Assembly (NCBI GenBank): GCA_044224925.1
Contig: JBGAJM010000001.1
Coordinates: 372,001-436,000, forward strand
DNA: 64,000 nt
From: Kapaibacterium sp044224925
GTDB lineage: Bacteria > Bacteroidota > Ignavibacteria > Kapaibacteriales > Kapaibacteriaceae
Direction: 5' to 3'
Of the stretch, positions 9,881-19,501 are shown in pieces. A program made the translations under genes and the position numbers. How positions within the stretch are numbered: the stretch's first letter is position 1; the number at the start of each line of letters is the position of its first letter. The notes under the pieces were generated by a model. The model saw nothing but the letters and a program-made list of their open reading frames with translations. It was not told the origin of the DNA and did not search any database.

Positions 9881-10852
9881 CTAGATCTCGCACCGCTGCT
9901 TGATCACGTCAAGGATCATGTCGTTGAAATCGTCCAGAATGAAGTCTGCCCAGAGTGCACTATAGAAGTTCAGATTCGTTGTGACCCTGTACGTGCAGGA
10001 CAGTGTCACAAGGCACTTGTTCGGTCCGAGCACATCGATCTTGTAGCCACCGTGCAAGACGTCAAAATACTTACCGCCAATGACGACGTGCTCGTCCAGG
10101 GTCGTTGGAGGAATGGATCTGGGATCTACATGGATATCGTATGTGAAACCGTATCCCTCATTCCACGATGTGATCAGCTCTTCGAACTTGATGCCCTTCT
10201 CCCATGTGATCTTTCGTACACCGCCGATCCGTTCATTGTTCAGCTCTCCACTGATCGGCTTCGGTATGCCGATCACATGTACAAAGTGCGTCTGCAGTTC
10301 GCTTGGTTGAATGTTCCGCACATTCTTCACGTTCTCCCAGACGGTTTGTCGGTTCGCGTCGATCTCAACACTTGTGGTCACGGTATTGAGTTGCGTGGAG
10401 GGTTGGATGTTCGACTCCAAGAGCAGGAATACAAACGGAACGAGCAACGAAAGGTAGAGCTTCGTTTCCGGTCCATTCTTCTTCAGTCGAATGAGCCTGA
10501 ACACAAACCCTCCCAATGTCCCGAGAGCCAGGAATGGTGCGACAATAACAGTAAGGCAGGCCAGACCGTCGATACCCGCTAGTATTGCCAGCCAGAAGCA
10601 CGTTAATGTGATTCCCCACGGCAACAACAGAAACGATGTGTAGGACTGAAGTTGCTCCTTGGTAGAGAAGAGGACGGGAACCGCCCCCATCACGATCGGT
10701 AGAACAAAGATGTACGAAAAAGAAACGCTCCCCTCATACATCGTCACGAGCCACATTGTCAGGAATGTATAGGCAACCCCTGCCGTCAATCCCAAGAGCA
10801 ATGTCGTATGTTTTGATCTGCGCATAGATGTCTTCGGTTCATTGATGAGCAA
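9881..10852 (-). CDS. Membrane protein with C-terminal SRPBCC domain
   Basis: A protein of up to 323 residues. About 15-150 holds four hydrophobic helices (LLLGLTAGVAYTFLTMWL; IFVLPIVMGAVPVLF; LLLPWGITLTCFWLAILAG; APFLALGTLGGFVF). About 165-320 fits the polyketide-cyclase/START-like SRPBCC fold (TTSVEIDANRQTVWENVKNV, with the helix-grip ending WADFILDDFNDMILDVIKQR). The start may be 10852 or the second ATG at 10825 (MRRSKHTT). Its stop is immediately followed by the start of the next gene, implying translational coupling. A ligand-binding role on the cytosolic face is likely; the ligand is not known. Confidence 0.72.
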   Translation of the reverse strand: MLINEPKTSMRRSKHTTLLLGLTAGVAYTFLTMWLVTMYEGSVSFSYIFVLPIVMGAVPVLFSTKEQLQSYTSFLLLPWGITLTCFWLAILAGIDGLACLTVIVAPFLALGTLGGFVFRLIRLKKNGPETKLYLSLLVPFVFLLLESNIQPSTQLNTVTTSVEIDANRQTVWENVKNVRNIQPSELQTHFVHVIGIPKPISGELNNERIGGVRKITWEKGIKFEELITSWNEGYGFTYDIHVDPRSIPPTTLDEHVVIGGKYFDVLHGGYKIDVLGPNKCLVTLSCTYRVTTNLNFYSALWADFILDDFNDMILDVIKQRCEI

Positions 10853-10905
10853 CCCCGTCAGTACGAAGAATCTAAGGACTCTCGGCTAACGGACAAGGCA
10901 GGGGA

Positions 10906-11424
10906 CTAGGGCTCGTTTTCGTCCTTCTCAAAATAGATGCTCTCCCCGCTATCAGGGTCACCGACGATGAACTCTATACGAAAGCTTCCGAAGCCCCGAT
11001 CGATGTGGGCTGTTGTAAACCCACCATGACACCCAAACGTCAATTCATTGAGATCGAAATCGTAATCAACCTCATAGGTGCCACTGTCACAAACGCTGAT
11101 GTGAGGTGTTGGCGTCAGCGAGAAGGTCCCGTTCTCATAGAGCTGAAGCCTGTACCGTTGGAAGGTCGCTTCGTCGAACTTGGGAACCGTCGCCTTCACA
11201 ATGTGATAGGTTCCCACGAGGTCTCGATCACTGGGCTTCGTGGTCAGGTACTCTTTACTCACATTCCATAGGACGATCAGCACAACGATACTCGGAGGCA
11301 AGCTCACCATGGCCAAGCCGATCGGCGTGAGTTGACCGTTGTCGTCCCTCCTTTGCATGCCACGGTACATGAGTCTCACTCCTATGGCGACGAATGGAAT
11401 GACAACGAGGATCAAAAAGAGCAT
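10906..11424 (-). CDS. Small membrane-anchored protein of unknown function
   Basis: A 172-residue protein with two N-terminal transmembrane helices (MLFLILVVIPFVAIGVRLMY and IGLAMVSLPPSIVVLIVLW) and a soluble domain from about 65. The soluble part has a strand-rich pattern (DLVGTYHIVKATVPKF, FQRYRLQLYENGTFSLTPTP, CDSGTYEVDYDFD), similar in feel to small lipocalin-like envelope domains. It is on the same strand as the three-gene lipid operon but separated by 53 bases. Function not recognised. Confidence 0.65.
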   Translation of the reverse strand: MLFLILVVIPFVAIGVRLMYRGMQRRDDNGQLTPIGLAMVSLPPSIVVLIVLWNVSKEYLTTKPSDRDLVGTYHIVKATVPKFDEATFQRYRLQLYENGTFSLTPTPHISVCDSGTYEVDYDFDLNELTFGCHGGFTTAHIDRGFGSFRIEFIVGDPDSGESIYFEKDENEP

Positions 11425-11638
11425 CTGGATTCTATTCGTATGTGTGCAGGGTTGGGGAATGCGCGGAATGCCGCGTCAAAGCAACTCATTGAACATACCT
11501 CTAGAGGCCTCGTTTTCCAAGGGGCCCCTCCCGGGTCGAGATATCCGATTTCATTGGTCGCTGTCGTATGTTTGCCCGAACGGCAGCACCCTGAGCTGCC
11601 ATACGAAGAACGTTCCATGATATTCAGGTGTGCACCCA

Positions 11639-13090
11639 ATGAGAACAACCCCACACTTCTCGTTTACTTCTGCTTTTACTTCTGCTTTTACTTCTCTTTT
11701 ACTTCTCTCTTCCTTCTCTCTTTCCGCCACCACGTGGAACATCGGTCCCACCCGCACCTACAAGGATCCGAGTGAGGTCTGTTCGCTCGTTCGTTCGGGC
11801 GATATTGTGGAGATCGATTCGGGGACGTATGCCATACCATTGTGTCGGTGGACCGTCGATGATCTTGTGATACGAGGCAACGGAAAGGTGATCCTTCAAC
11901 CTGCCGTTCCCGAAACGCAGAAGGCCATGTTCGAAGTGATCAGCAATTACTGCCGCGTGCAGAACATCACGTTCACCGGGGCTCGCTCGACGAATGATAC
12001 GTCGTGTGCGATCCTCGCAAGAGGAAGGATAACCGACATTGTCGAATGTCTGTTCACCGAGAACTATTGTGGTGTACGCGCCACCACGTTCAAGCGTGCT
12101 GAGGTGTTGATCACGAATTGCGAGTTCGATCGGAGCGGAGGTGGACCGAACTCGTCAGGAGCGGTCGTTGCCGATACGGTTCTGCGCCTCATCCTCGCAA
12201 GCAACTACATGCATGGTGCCTCCCACGGTCGCGAGATCCATTCACGTGCGATGTACACCTACCTGCGAAACAATCGGATCGAGAGTGACGAAGATTCTGC
12301 CGCAGCCCTTCTGACGTGCTCGAATAGGGGACTGGTATGTCTCGTCGGCAACGTCCTCCTCAAGCGCGGTTCTGGCGAGCGGCTCGTCATGGAGTACGGG
12401 GCCGATACGACAGCGCGCAAGAACATTCCCGAAGAGCTGATCCTTGCCTATAACACCATCGTGTGTGATCGACCGGTGCGGAATGTGGTCGAGATCACCG
12501 GTGCTCCACTTGCATCGGTCCGCATGGTGAACAACATCGTTGTTGGCGCGGAACAGCTCATTTCTGCGGTCGACAGTGCCGACACGATGCACAACGTCCA
12601 CGTCGACGATGGAGAGGCCGCCGGACTACGCAATGCAACGGCCCGGGATCTGCACCTTCTTTCGACGTCACCTGCGCGTGATAAGGCCGTACCGCCCGGC
12701 ATGATGACGAGGAACAGCGCAGACAACACGACATCGCAAGAGCTCATCGTCATGGGTCGGCAATACCTACACCCATCCTCCTCAGAGCCGCGCCTCACGA
12801 GCGTCGACATGGGTGCCTTTGCATTCGACGCGTCCACCTCGATCTCTACTCAGAACATCGACCCTGCCACCCTTGGCATCGCCCCCAATCCCGCAACAAC
12901 ATCCATCACGCTTTCGTTGCCGCCTTCCCTCATTGGTACCGATGTGATCATCATGGACATGCAGGGCAGCGAGGTGGGGAGGATCAGGGCAACGCACACC
13001 ACACAGCGTATTCATCTGGATGGGTTGACGGCAGGTATGTACGCGGCGCATTGCGGCACATATTCTGCGCTCTTCTGCATTGTGCCGTAA
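11639..13090 (+). CDS. Right-handed beta-helix surface protein, T9SS
   Basis: A 483-residue paralogue of the proteins at 4603 and 25386. The ATG at 11639 (MRTTPHFSFTSAFTS) is preferred to the GTG at 11630 because it aligns with the paralogue start MRPTTQFSFTSAFTS. The signal peptide contains FTSA repeats from 12-base DNA units. The mature protein begins TTWNIGPTRTYKDPSEV and has one beta-helix module (about 30-400). The last 75 residues are a T9SS sorting domain (IAPNPATTSITLSLPPS ... GMYAAHCGTYSALFCIVP), nearly identical in part at DNA level to that of the 4603 gene. No catalytic residues identified. Confidence 0.85.
   Translation: MRTTPHFSFTSAFTSAFTSLLLLSSFSLSATTWNIGPTRTYKDPSEVCSLVRSGDIVEIDSGTYAIPLCRWTVDDLVIRGNGKVILQPAVPETQKAMFEVISNYCRVQNITFTGARSTNDTSCAILARGRITDIVECLFTENYCGVRATTFKRAEVLITNCEFDRSGGGPNSSGAVVADTVLRLILASNYMHGASHGREIHSRAMYTYLRNNRIESDEDSAAALLTCSNRGLVCLVGNVLLKRGSGERLVMEYGADTTARKNIPEELILAYNTIVCDRPVRNVVEITGAPLASVRMVNNIVVGAEQLISAVDSADTMHNVHVDDGEAAGLRNATARDLHLLSTSPARDKAVPPGMMTRNSADNTTSQELIVMGRQYLHPSSSEPRLTSVDMGAFAFDASTSISTQNIDPATLGIAPNPATTSITLSLPPSLIGTDVIIMDMQGSEVGRIRATHTTQRIHLDGLTAGMYAAHCGTYSALFCIVP
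11657..11728 (+). repeat. In-frame 12-base tandem repeat in signal-peptide codons
   Basis: Three to four units of TTTACTTCTGCT, the later ones degenerating to TTTACTTCTCTT, followed by more C/T-rich sequence. Each unit encodes Phe-Thr-Ser-Ala. Because the unit is four codons, copy-number change would lengthen or shorten the signal-peptide core without a frameshift. Confidence 0.85.
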
Positions 13091-13113
13091 TAGTGAGTCG
13101 TAATACCTAGCTT

Positions 13114-13713
13114 TCATTGATTAGCATTCACGTCTCGTGCGATCATAGCAGGGATCACGTGTGCTATGGTCTTCATTCGTTCAGGATGCTTCTTCCAATA
13201 CCCTTGTATTCTCCAGATTAGAAAAGGTATGATTGGCAGTGTCAGGCATCCATAGCCACTCGTGTGATCCTGCTTGATAACAATAGGTCCGTTTTCCTGA
13301 GGATACCACTCAACCTCTGTCTTGACTTCAATGGAGTCAAAGTAATATGTCGTTTCTGTCCAACCATGAAACAACGGAACATCGATCCATTCATCTACGT
13401 GATTTAGATCTTTCCACACGTAGATCGACACTTCTCGATCCAATCCATAAGAATTGCTCTTGTTCATTGCTGACCAATAGTGGGAATTGGGATGATTGAA
13501 ATGAACGTCATGTAGTTTCGTGAAGTCATCCTCAATGATCATCCGCACAATGATCTCTGTCTCACAAGTGCGATCTGTAGATGTTATGCGATATGACGAT
13601 ATGACACTGTTGTCTCTGTCATACTGCTCAACAACGAAAAGCGATCTGTCTGCAAACTTATCGTCAATGTACTCCTTCCAATTGTTGTATGGCTTGTCGT
13701 GACGATCACGCAT
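13114..13713 (-). CDS. Hypothetical protein with C-terminal hydrophobic segment
   Basis: A 199-residue protein that I do not recognise. It is rich in charged and aromatic residues. It has one hydrophobic stretch near 165-180 (YGCLTLPIIPFLIWRIQGYW), so it may be a tail-anchored membrane protein. Its base composition is more A+T-rich than its neighbours, suggesting acquisition. It lies 34 bases downstream of the RCC1-repeat gene on the same strand and may share its transcript. Confidence 0.55.
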   Translation of the reverse strand: MRDRHDKPYNNWKEYIDDKFADRSLFVVEQYDRDNSVISSYRITSTDRTCETEIIVRMIIEDDFTKLHDVHFNHPNSHYWSAMNKSNSYGLDREVSIYVWKDLNHVDEWIDVPLFHGWTETTYYFDSIEVKTEVEWYPQENGPIVIKQDHTSGYGCLTLPIIPFLIWRIQGYWKKHPERMKTIAHVIPAMIARDVNANQ

Positions 13714-13747
13714 TGTTTGTCCTTGATTATTGTGCTGCTGTAATGTC

Positions 13748-15175
13748 TCAGTCGGCTACGACCAACCGACACGATGCAACGATCGTGTCGTTCTGCGTGA
13801 TGCGAACGAAGTACAGTCCGCTGACGATGTCATCACGCTGAAGCAAAATGGTCTCTCCGTAGACATTGTTCATTTGTCTGATGATCTGTCCGTATGAATT
13901 GATGATCGTGAGCACGGCATTCTCAAACGGATGCTCAGCTCGTACCACTGCCTCACTCGAAAACGGATGAGGATACACCAGTATCTGTGCCTGGTGTGGC
14001 TTTGGATCCCGCACGGCTACTGTGACAACTGAACACACGGTGCTTGCAAGAACAGAAGTAGAGGAGTTGGCGGTGGTGAACGCACCATAGCCTAGCTGAC
14101 CGTAGTTGTTTCTCCCGCTACCCCACACCTCTCCATTGTCCTTTTCATACAACGAATGCTCGCGTGTTGCTTCGGCATGTACGATCCTTCCTGACCCCCA
14201 AGAGGGAAGCACCATGACAGGGGTGGATCTGTCCACCACAGTTCCATCTCCTAACTGCCCATTATTGTTTCCGCCGCTGTTCAGACCACAAGACCATACC
14301 GTCCCGTCACTCCGTACGAACACAGAATGAATGCCCCCGGCTTCCGCTTGAACAATGTCTGATAGCGAGGAAACTCGGGATGCGGTGGATCGATCGATCG
14401 TCGTTCCATCGCCCAATTGTCCATACTGATTCCTGCCGGAGGAATACACGGACCCATCCTTCATCACAAAGAGGGAATGCCATTCGCCTGCTGATATCTG
14501 CACGATCGAGGACAGGCCTCCCACTTTCACTGGTACCTTGCTCGACGTGGTCGTCCCGTTGCCAAACTGACCATAGCTGTTATTGCCACAAGCCCACACT
14601 GTTCCATCATCTTGGAGAAAGAGCGAGAACTCTGCGCCTCCAGCCACTTGAATGATCCCTGTAAGACCACGCACCTGCACAGCAGTGTATCTGTTCGAGT
14701 TTGTACCATCTCCTAATTGTCCTGATGCATTTGCCCCACAGGCCCAAGCTGTTCCGTCACTTCTTACGAACAGAGAATGCTCGCCGCCTCCGGCAACATG
14801 AACGATCCCGCTGAGTCCTTGTACCTGAACCGGTGTTGTCCTGTCGACAGATGTGCCATCACCCAACGGACCCAATGGATTCCGACCACAAGCCCATACG
14901 GTGCTGTCGTTCTTCACAAACAGCGAGTGGAACAATCCTCCCGCAACCTGAGTGACCCCCGTGAGACCGAACACAGGCACTGACGTGTGTTGTTCTACCT
15001 TGGTACCATTCCCGAGTTGACCGTATCCGTTGTACCCCCATGCACGGACAGTACTATCTGCACAGATGGCAAGCGAGTGGCGTCCCCCTGCTGCAATTCG
15101 TTGCGAGAACAGTGAGAGAGGAACAAGTACACTGATCGCAACAACGAAGAGTAGGAAGAGCATCTTCACCGTCAT
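13748..15175 (-). CDS. RCC1-repeat beta-propeller surface protein, T9SS
   Basis: A protein of 475 residues from the ATG at 15175 (MTVKMLFLLFVVAIS), which gives a clean signal peptide; an in-frame ATG at 15214 would add 13 residues. It carries seven RCC1 repeats with the usual core (VRAWGYNGYGQLGNGT, VWACGRNPLGPLGDGT, VYSSGRNQYGQLGDGT), predicting a seven-bladed propeller. The last 80 residues (VYPHPFSSEAVVRAEHPF ... IVSGLYFVRITQNDTIVASC) are a T9SS type A sorting domain. The likely location is the cell surface, as a protein-binding scaffold. It is divergent from the delta-60 gene at 15330. Confidence 0.9.
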   Translation of the reverse strand: MTVKMLFLLFVVAISVLVPLSLFSQRIAAGGRHSLAICADSTVRAWGYNGYGQLGNGTKVEQHTSVPVFGLTGVTQVAGGLFHSLFVKNDSTVWACGRNPLGPLGDGTSVDRTTPVQVQGLSGIVHVAGGGEHSLFVRSDGTAWACGANASGQLGDGTNSNRYTAVQVRGLTGIIQVAGGAEFSLFLQDDGTVWACGNNSYGQFGNGTTTSSKVPVKVGGLSSIVQISAGEWHSLFVMKDGSVYSSGRNQYGQLGDGTTIDRSTASRVSSLSDIVQAEAGGIHSVFVRSDGTVWSCGLNSGGNNNGQLGDGTVVDRSTPVMVLPSWGSGRIVHAEATREHSLYEKDNGEVWGSGRNNYGQLGYGAFTTANSSTSVLASTVCSVVTVAVRDPKPHQAQILVYPHPFSSEAVVRAEHPFENAVLTIINSYGQIIRQMNNVYGETILLQRDDIVSGLYFVRITQNDTIVASCRLVVAD

Positions 15176-15329
15176 GTCATGTCGCATTGCGCTCGCCTCG
15201 AGTCTGAATGTCATTCCTGTATGGATACGAACTGCACAATGTTAAGAAAATGCATCGGAGACGACGGTTCCTCCTATTATCTTCGCCCCTTCCACCATAC
15301 ATCCTTGAACTCTTGTCGGGGCAGCCGCT

Positions 15330-16898
15330 ATGGATCGCAGATACGTCATCATCGTTGCATGCGCATGTGTCATGCTGGTCGGACGTGGTACGGTTTGGTG
15401 TCAGGACGGGACGTTGGACCCGACCTTCGACGGCGATGGACGTGTGATCACCACACTTGGGACCTTTGATGATGCCGTCTATGGGATAGCCATGCAGCGG
15501 GACCAACGGATCGTTGTTGTTGGGCAAACCTATCAAGAAGACCGCTACTGCATCTTTGTTGCTCGCTATCTGTTGAATGGCGCTCCGGATGCGTCGTTCG
15601 GCACGAATGGCGTGACGATCACCGCGATCGGTGCGGGTGATGCAAAGGCACGCGCCGTGACGATCCAGACCGACGGTGCGATCGTTGTTGCGGGACTGAG
15701 TGTTTTGGGAGCGCGAGAGGTGCTGACGGTGGCGCGATACAACGACAAGACCGGCGACCTTGATAAGACCTTCAACGGCACCGGAATTGTGCAGACGCCG
15801 GTTGGTAGCGGCTATTCAGCAGCCCATGCTGTGACGCTCGATGCAGAGGGAAGGATCATGGCGGCAGGGTACGGTCAGTCTGGACAGGACTACGTGATGG
15901 CCGTGGTCCGCTACAAGGAGAATGGTGAGCTCGACCCGACGTTTGGCTCGAGTGGTATCGTGACGACGCAGTTCTCAACCGGATCCGATATGGCGTATGG
16001 GATCGTGATCGCAGGTCCCGACGACATCATCGTTGCGGGCACGAGTTCGCCCCTTGGATCGAATTCCGATGTTGCCATTGTGAAGTATAAGGCGAGCGGT
16101 GAACTCAATGGCGCATTCGGTCTGGCAGGGAAGTACCGTCATTCAAGCGTCGGATCGTTCAATGAATGGGGCTTTGGGTTGGCAGTACAACGAGACGGGA
16201 AACCGATCATCGTTGGTCACACAAGCAGTCTCATACATGACGTGCTCGTTACGCGGTATACGCAGAACGGACAGCTCGATCCCGAGTTCGGTGTAAATGG
16301 CATCGTCACCTCGGATTACGGTACCGGTTCAGACCAGGGCGAAGCCAGTACCGTTGTGCTTCAAAGCGACGACAAGATCGTTGTTGCGGGGTTGCGGAAC
16401 TTTGGTAGCAAGACGGACTTCGCCCTCATGCGTTATATGCCGAATGGCTCGGTCGATCGGACGTTCGGCGACACCGGCTCTGTCTCGACAGATTTCGGTA
16501 ACAGCGATGATGGGGGACGCGCAATAGCGATGCAGTTCGATGGGAAGATCCTCGTTGCCGGACAGAGTCACAATGGCACGCAGGGGCGCATTGCCATTGC
16601 TCGCTACAACAACCCGTCGGTAGCGGCACCGACCAGCGTTCCATCCACCGCAGATGCAAGTGTCCGCGTGGTGCCGAATCCGTTCACCACATCAACTACG
16701 CTGTCCTTCGATCGCGAGCTGCTGCAGCCCACAGTGCAGTTGTTCGATGTGTACGGTCGGTCTGTCAATAGCATGGTATCGATCGACGTCACGTCGATAC
16801 GCCTCAACGGCGAATCCCTCCCTCCAGGAACCTACGTCGTACGCGTGGTCGAGGCGGACAGCAGAACGACGGTGTTGCAGGTGATGCTGAGGAAGTGA
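15330..16898 (+). CDS. Delta-60 repeat (DUF5122) propeller surface protein, T9SS
   Basis: A 522-residue protein with a signal peptide (MDRRYVIIVACACVMLVGRGTVWCQ). About eight delta-60 repeats of some 50 residues each follow; the pattern is 'LDPTFDGDGRVIT ... GIAMQRDQRIVVVGQ ... VARYLLNG'. They predict a beta-propeller. The C-terminal 75 residues (VVPNPFTTSTTLSFDREL ... PPGTYVVRVVEADSRTTVLQV) are a T9SS type A sorting domain. It probably sits on the surface; no activity is implied. It is convergent with a small lipoprotein gene 15 bases downstream. Confidence 0.9.
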   Translation: MDRRYVIIVACACVMLVGRGTVWCQDGTLDPTFDGDGRVITTLGTFDDAVYGIAMQRDQRIVVVGQTYQEDRYCIFVARYLLNGAPDASFGTNGVTITAIGAGDAKARAVTIQTDGAIVVAGLSVLGAREVLTVARYNDKTGDLDKTFNGTGIVQTPVGSGYSAAHAVTLDAEGRIMAAGYGQSGQDYVMAVVRYKENGELDPTFGSSGIVTTQFSTGSDMAYGIVIAGPDDIIVAGTSSPLGSNSDVAIVKYKASGELNGAFGLAGKYRHSSVGSFNEWGFGLAVQRDGKPIIVGHTSSLIHDVLVTRYTQNGQLDPEFGVNGIVTSDYGTGSDQGEASTVVLQSDDKIVVAGLRNFGSKTDFALMRYMPNGSVDRTFGDTGSVSTDFGNSDDGGRAIAMQFDGKILVAGQSHNGTQGRIAIARYNNPSVAAPTSVPSTADASVRVVPNPFTTSTTLSFDRELLQPTVQLFDVYGRSVNSMVSIDVTSIRLNGESLPPGTYVVRVVEADSRTTVLQVMLRK

Positions 16899-16913
16899 AC
16901 GAAACGGGCTGCG

Positions 16914-17303
16914 CTACTCACTGATAGTTCCATCTTGCTTTGTCTTAGGTGGCGTTGACGTCTCAACCCTCAGGATCTGTGCACTGATCATATCGCATGT
17001 GCTGAGAAGGACACTTGGTGGCGTATGATCCGTGATCTTGATCATGTTCCCTCCCGCCTTTCTGGCGGCGATCTTTGCCTTTTCAATGACGGCATCCCAA
17101 CCACAATCAATGGAGAAGCCTGTGTCACTCACTCGCACAGTTCCTAGGAAAGTGGCGTTAGCGGGTACTTCCTCTTTGAGCCCGAGCACAGAGACTTCCT
17201 GTCTGGTATCCAGAGCAGGGTAGGTCTTTGTCAGCGTGGTTGATACGCGTGGTGAACACGCAACGCATGCGATCGCTAGCAAGGCGAACCAGAGTAGTTT
17301 CAT
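16914..17303 (-). CDS. Small lipoprotein
   Basis: A 129-residue protein with a lipoprotein signal peptide ending in a lipobox (LAIACVAC, Cys at 16). The mature part is a short alpha/beta domain (VSVLGLKEEVPANATFLGTVRV ... VIEKAKIAARKAGGNMIKITDH). This resembles small envelope lipoproteins with a DUF4156/YbjQ-like look, but I would not name the family. It lies 20 bases downstream of katG on the same strand, so it may be cotranscribed. Confidence 0.7.
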   Translation of the reverse strand: MKLLWFALLAIACVACSPRVSTTLTKTYPALDTRQEVSVLGLKEEVPANATFLGTVRVSDTGFSIDCGWDAVIEKAKIAARKAGGNMIKITDHTPPSVLLSTCDMISAQILRVETSTPPKTKQDGTISE

Positions 17304-17323
17304 AGGATTGTCGGTGCCAGTAT

Positions 17324-19501
17324 TTATCGTTTCAGATCATACCGGTCTGCATTCATCACCTTCACCCAAGCGCGGACGAAGTCGTTGACAAATGCCTCCT
17401 TGTTGTCGTCTTGCGCATAGAACTCGGAATACGAGCGCAGTACGGAGTTCGAGCCGAACACAAGATCAACGCGCGTTGCCGTCCACCGTGTGGTGCCGCT
17501 TGTTCTGTCGACTAAGTGAAACACATTATCAGCAACGGGTTTCCACGCGTAGTGCATGTCTGTGATGTGGACGAAGAAGTCGTTGCTGAGAACGCCTTCT
17601 CGATCGGTGAAGACGCCATGCTTTTTTCCGGCATGATTCGTTCCGAGAACACGCATGCCACCGATCAACGCTGTCATTTCGGGTGCGGTCAGTCCCATGA
17701 GCTGTGTTCTGTCGAGAAGCAGTTCTTCCGGCGCTACCGAATAATCCTTCTTCAGCCAGTTACGGTACCCGTCGTGAATGGGCTCAAGCACGTTGAACGA
17801 TTCCGCATCGGTCATCTCTTGGCTTGCATCTCCACGTCCCGCTGCAAACGGAACCGTGACCTGCACTCCTGCCTTGCGCGCCGCTTGTTCAATGGCCGCA
17901 CTGCCGCCAAGCACGATGAGGTCCGCCATGCTCACGCTCTTCGATAGTCCTTTCTGGAGTTCCGTGAGGGTATTGAGCACGCGATCAAGACGCTCCGGTT
18001 CATTGCCTTCCCAGTCCTTTTGTGGTGCAAGGCGAATTCTTGCACCATTGGCACCGCCACGATAATCAGAACAACGGAATGTCCGTGCGCTGTCCCACGC
18101 CGTAGTGATCAGCTCTGTTTGGGTCAAACCGCAATTGAGGAGACGGGCTTTCAGTTCTTCGATCTCTGCATCCGTAAGCGTATAGCTGACGGATGGGATC
18201 GGGTCTTGCCAGATCAGATCGACGTTCGGCGCATCAGCACCAAAGTATCGACTGCGTGGACCGAGATCGCGATGCGTCAACTTGAACCATGCGCGTGCGA
18301 ACACCTCTTCGAAATACGCGGGGTCGTTGTAGAACTTCTCGGAGATCTTCCGATACGCAGGATCCATCTTCATGGCCATGTCTGCATCGGTCATGATCGG
18401 ATTCCTGCGAACCCCTGCAATGTGAGCATCAACGGGTTTGTCTTCTTCCTTGATGTTGACGGGCTCCCACTGCGATGCACCGGCAGGACTCTTCGTCAGT
18501 GCCCAATCATAGCTCAGCAACAAATGGAAGTACGTGTGATTCCACTTGTTCGGTGTCGAGCTCCACGCTCCCTCCAACCCGCTTGACACCGTGTCGGCGG
18601 CATTGCCGGTCCCGTTCGAATTCATCCACCCAAGACCTTGCGTTTCCACACCGGCCCCTTCAGGTTCTGGACCTAACGTGGAAGCCGAACCATTTCCATG
18701 TGCCTTCCCAACGGTATGTCCGCCGGCGACCAGTGCAACGGTTTCTTCGTCGTTCATGGCCATCCGTTTGAACGTCGTTCGCACGTCGTTGGCTGTTTTC
18801 AACGGATCCGAAACTCCGTCAACACCTTCCGGATTGACATAGATCAAGCCCATTTGCACGGCGGCCAATGGCTCTTCCAGAGAATCGCTCTCCGAGCTGT
18901 GCGCGTACCGAGATTTTCCAAGCCATGCAGTTTCTCCGCCCCAGTACACGTCCTTTTCGGGATGCCAGATATCTTCTCTGCCTCCCGCGAATCCAAACGT
19001 TTTGAATCCCATCGATTCATACGCCACGTTGCCTGCCAGGATGAACAGGTCGGCCCACGAGATCTTGTTGCCGTACTTCTTCTTCACCGGCCACAAGAGT
19101 CGGCGTGCCTTATCGAGGTTCACATTGTCGGGCCAGCTGTTCAGGGGAGCGAATCGTTGGTTGCCGGTATTGCTTCCGCCACGTCCGTCAGCCGTGCGAT
19201 ACGTCCCGGCGCTATGCCAGGCCATGCGGATCATCAAGCCTCCGTAATGACCCCAGTCAGCAGGCCACCAGTCTTGACTATCCGTCATGAGCGTTGTTAG
19301 GTCACGTTTCAGTGCTTCCAGGTCAAGCGTCTTGAACGCTTCCGCATAGGAGAAGTCCTTTCCGTGCGGATCCGTTTTGGTATCGTGCTGATGGAGAATG
19401 TCGAGGTTCAGCGTCTGTGGCCACCAATGCAACACAGAATGCTGTGTTTCCGTGTTCGCACCGTGTTGAACGGGGCATGTACCGTGCTTCATCGTGTCCA
19501 T
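17324..19501 (-). CDS. katG: Catalase-peroxidase KatG
   Basis: A 725-residue bifunctional haem catalase-peroxidase of normal length. The distal triad is Arg92, Trp95 and His96 (RMAWHSAGTYR); the proximal haem ligand is His262 (GGHTVGKAHG). The Met-Tyr-Trp adduct required for catalase activity can form: Trp95, Tyr221 (LIYVNPEG) and Met247 (RMAMND). The second, haem-free domain is complete. It removes hydrogen peroxide in the cytosol. The start at 19501 has AGGAG five bases upstream. No clear Fur/PerR or OxyR site was recognised upstream. Confidence 0.98.
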   Translation of the reverse strand: MDTMKHGTCPVQHGANTETQHSVLHWWPQTLNLDILHQHDTKTDPHGKDFSYAEAFKTLDLEALKRDLTTLMTDSQDWWPADWGHYGGLMIRMAWHSAGTYRTADGRGGSNTGNQRFAPLNSWPDNVNLDKARRLLWPVKKKYGNKISWADLFILAGNVAYESMGFKTFGFAGGREDIWHPEKDVYWGGETAWLGKSRYAHSSESDSLEEPLAAVQMGLIYVNPEGVDGVSDPLKTANDVRTTFKRMAMNDEETVALVAGGHTVGKAHGNGSASTLGPEPEGAGVETQGLGWMNSNGTGNAADTVSSGLEGAWSSTPNKWNHTYFHLLLSYDWALTKSPAGASQWEPVNIKEEDKPVDAHIAGVRRNPIMTDADMAMKMDPAYRKISEKFYNDPAYFEEVFARAWFKLTHRDLGPRSRYFGADAPNVDLIWQDPIPSVSYTLTDAEIEELKARLLNCGLTQTELITTAWDSARTFRCSDYRGGANGARIRLAPQKDWEGNEPERLDRVLNTLTELQKGLSKSVSMADLIVLGGSAAIEQAARKAGVQVTVPFAAGRGDASQEMTDAESFNVLEPIHDGYRNWLKKDYSVAPEELLLDRTQLMGLTAPEMTALIGGMRVLGTNHAGKKHGVFTDREGVLSNDFFVHITDMHYAWKPVADNVFHLVDRTSGTTRWTATRVDLVFGSNSVLRSYSEFYAQDDNKEAFVNDFVRAWVKVMNADRYDLKR

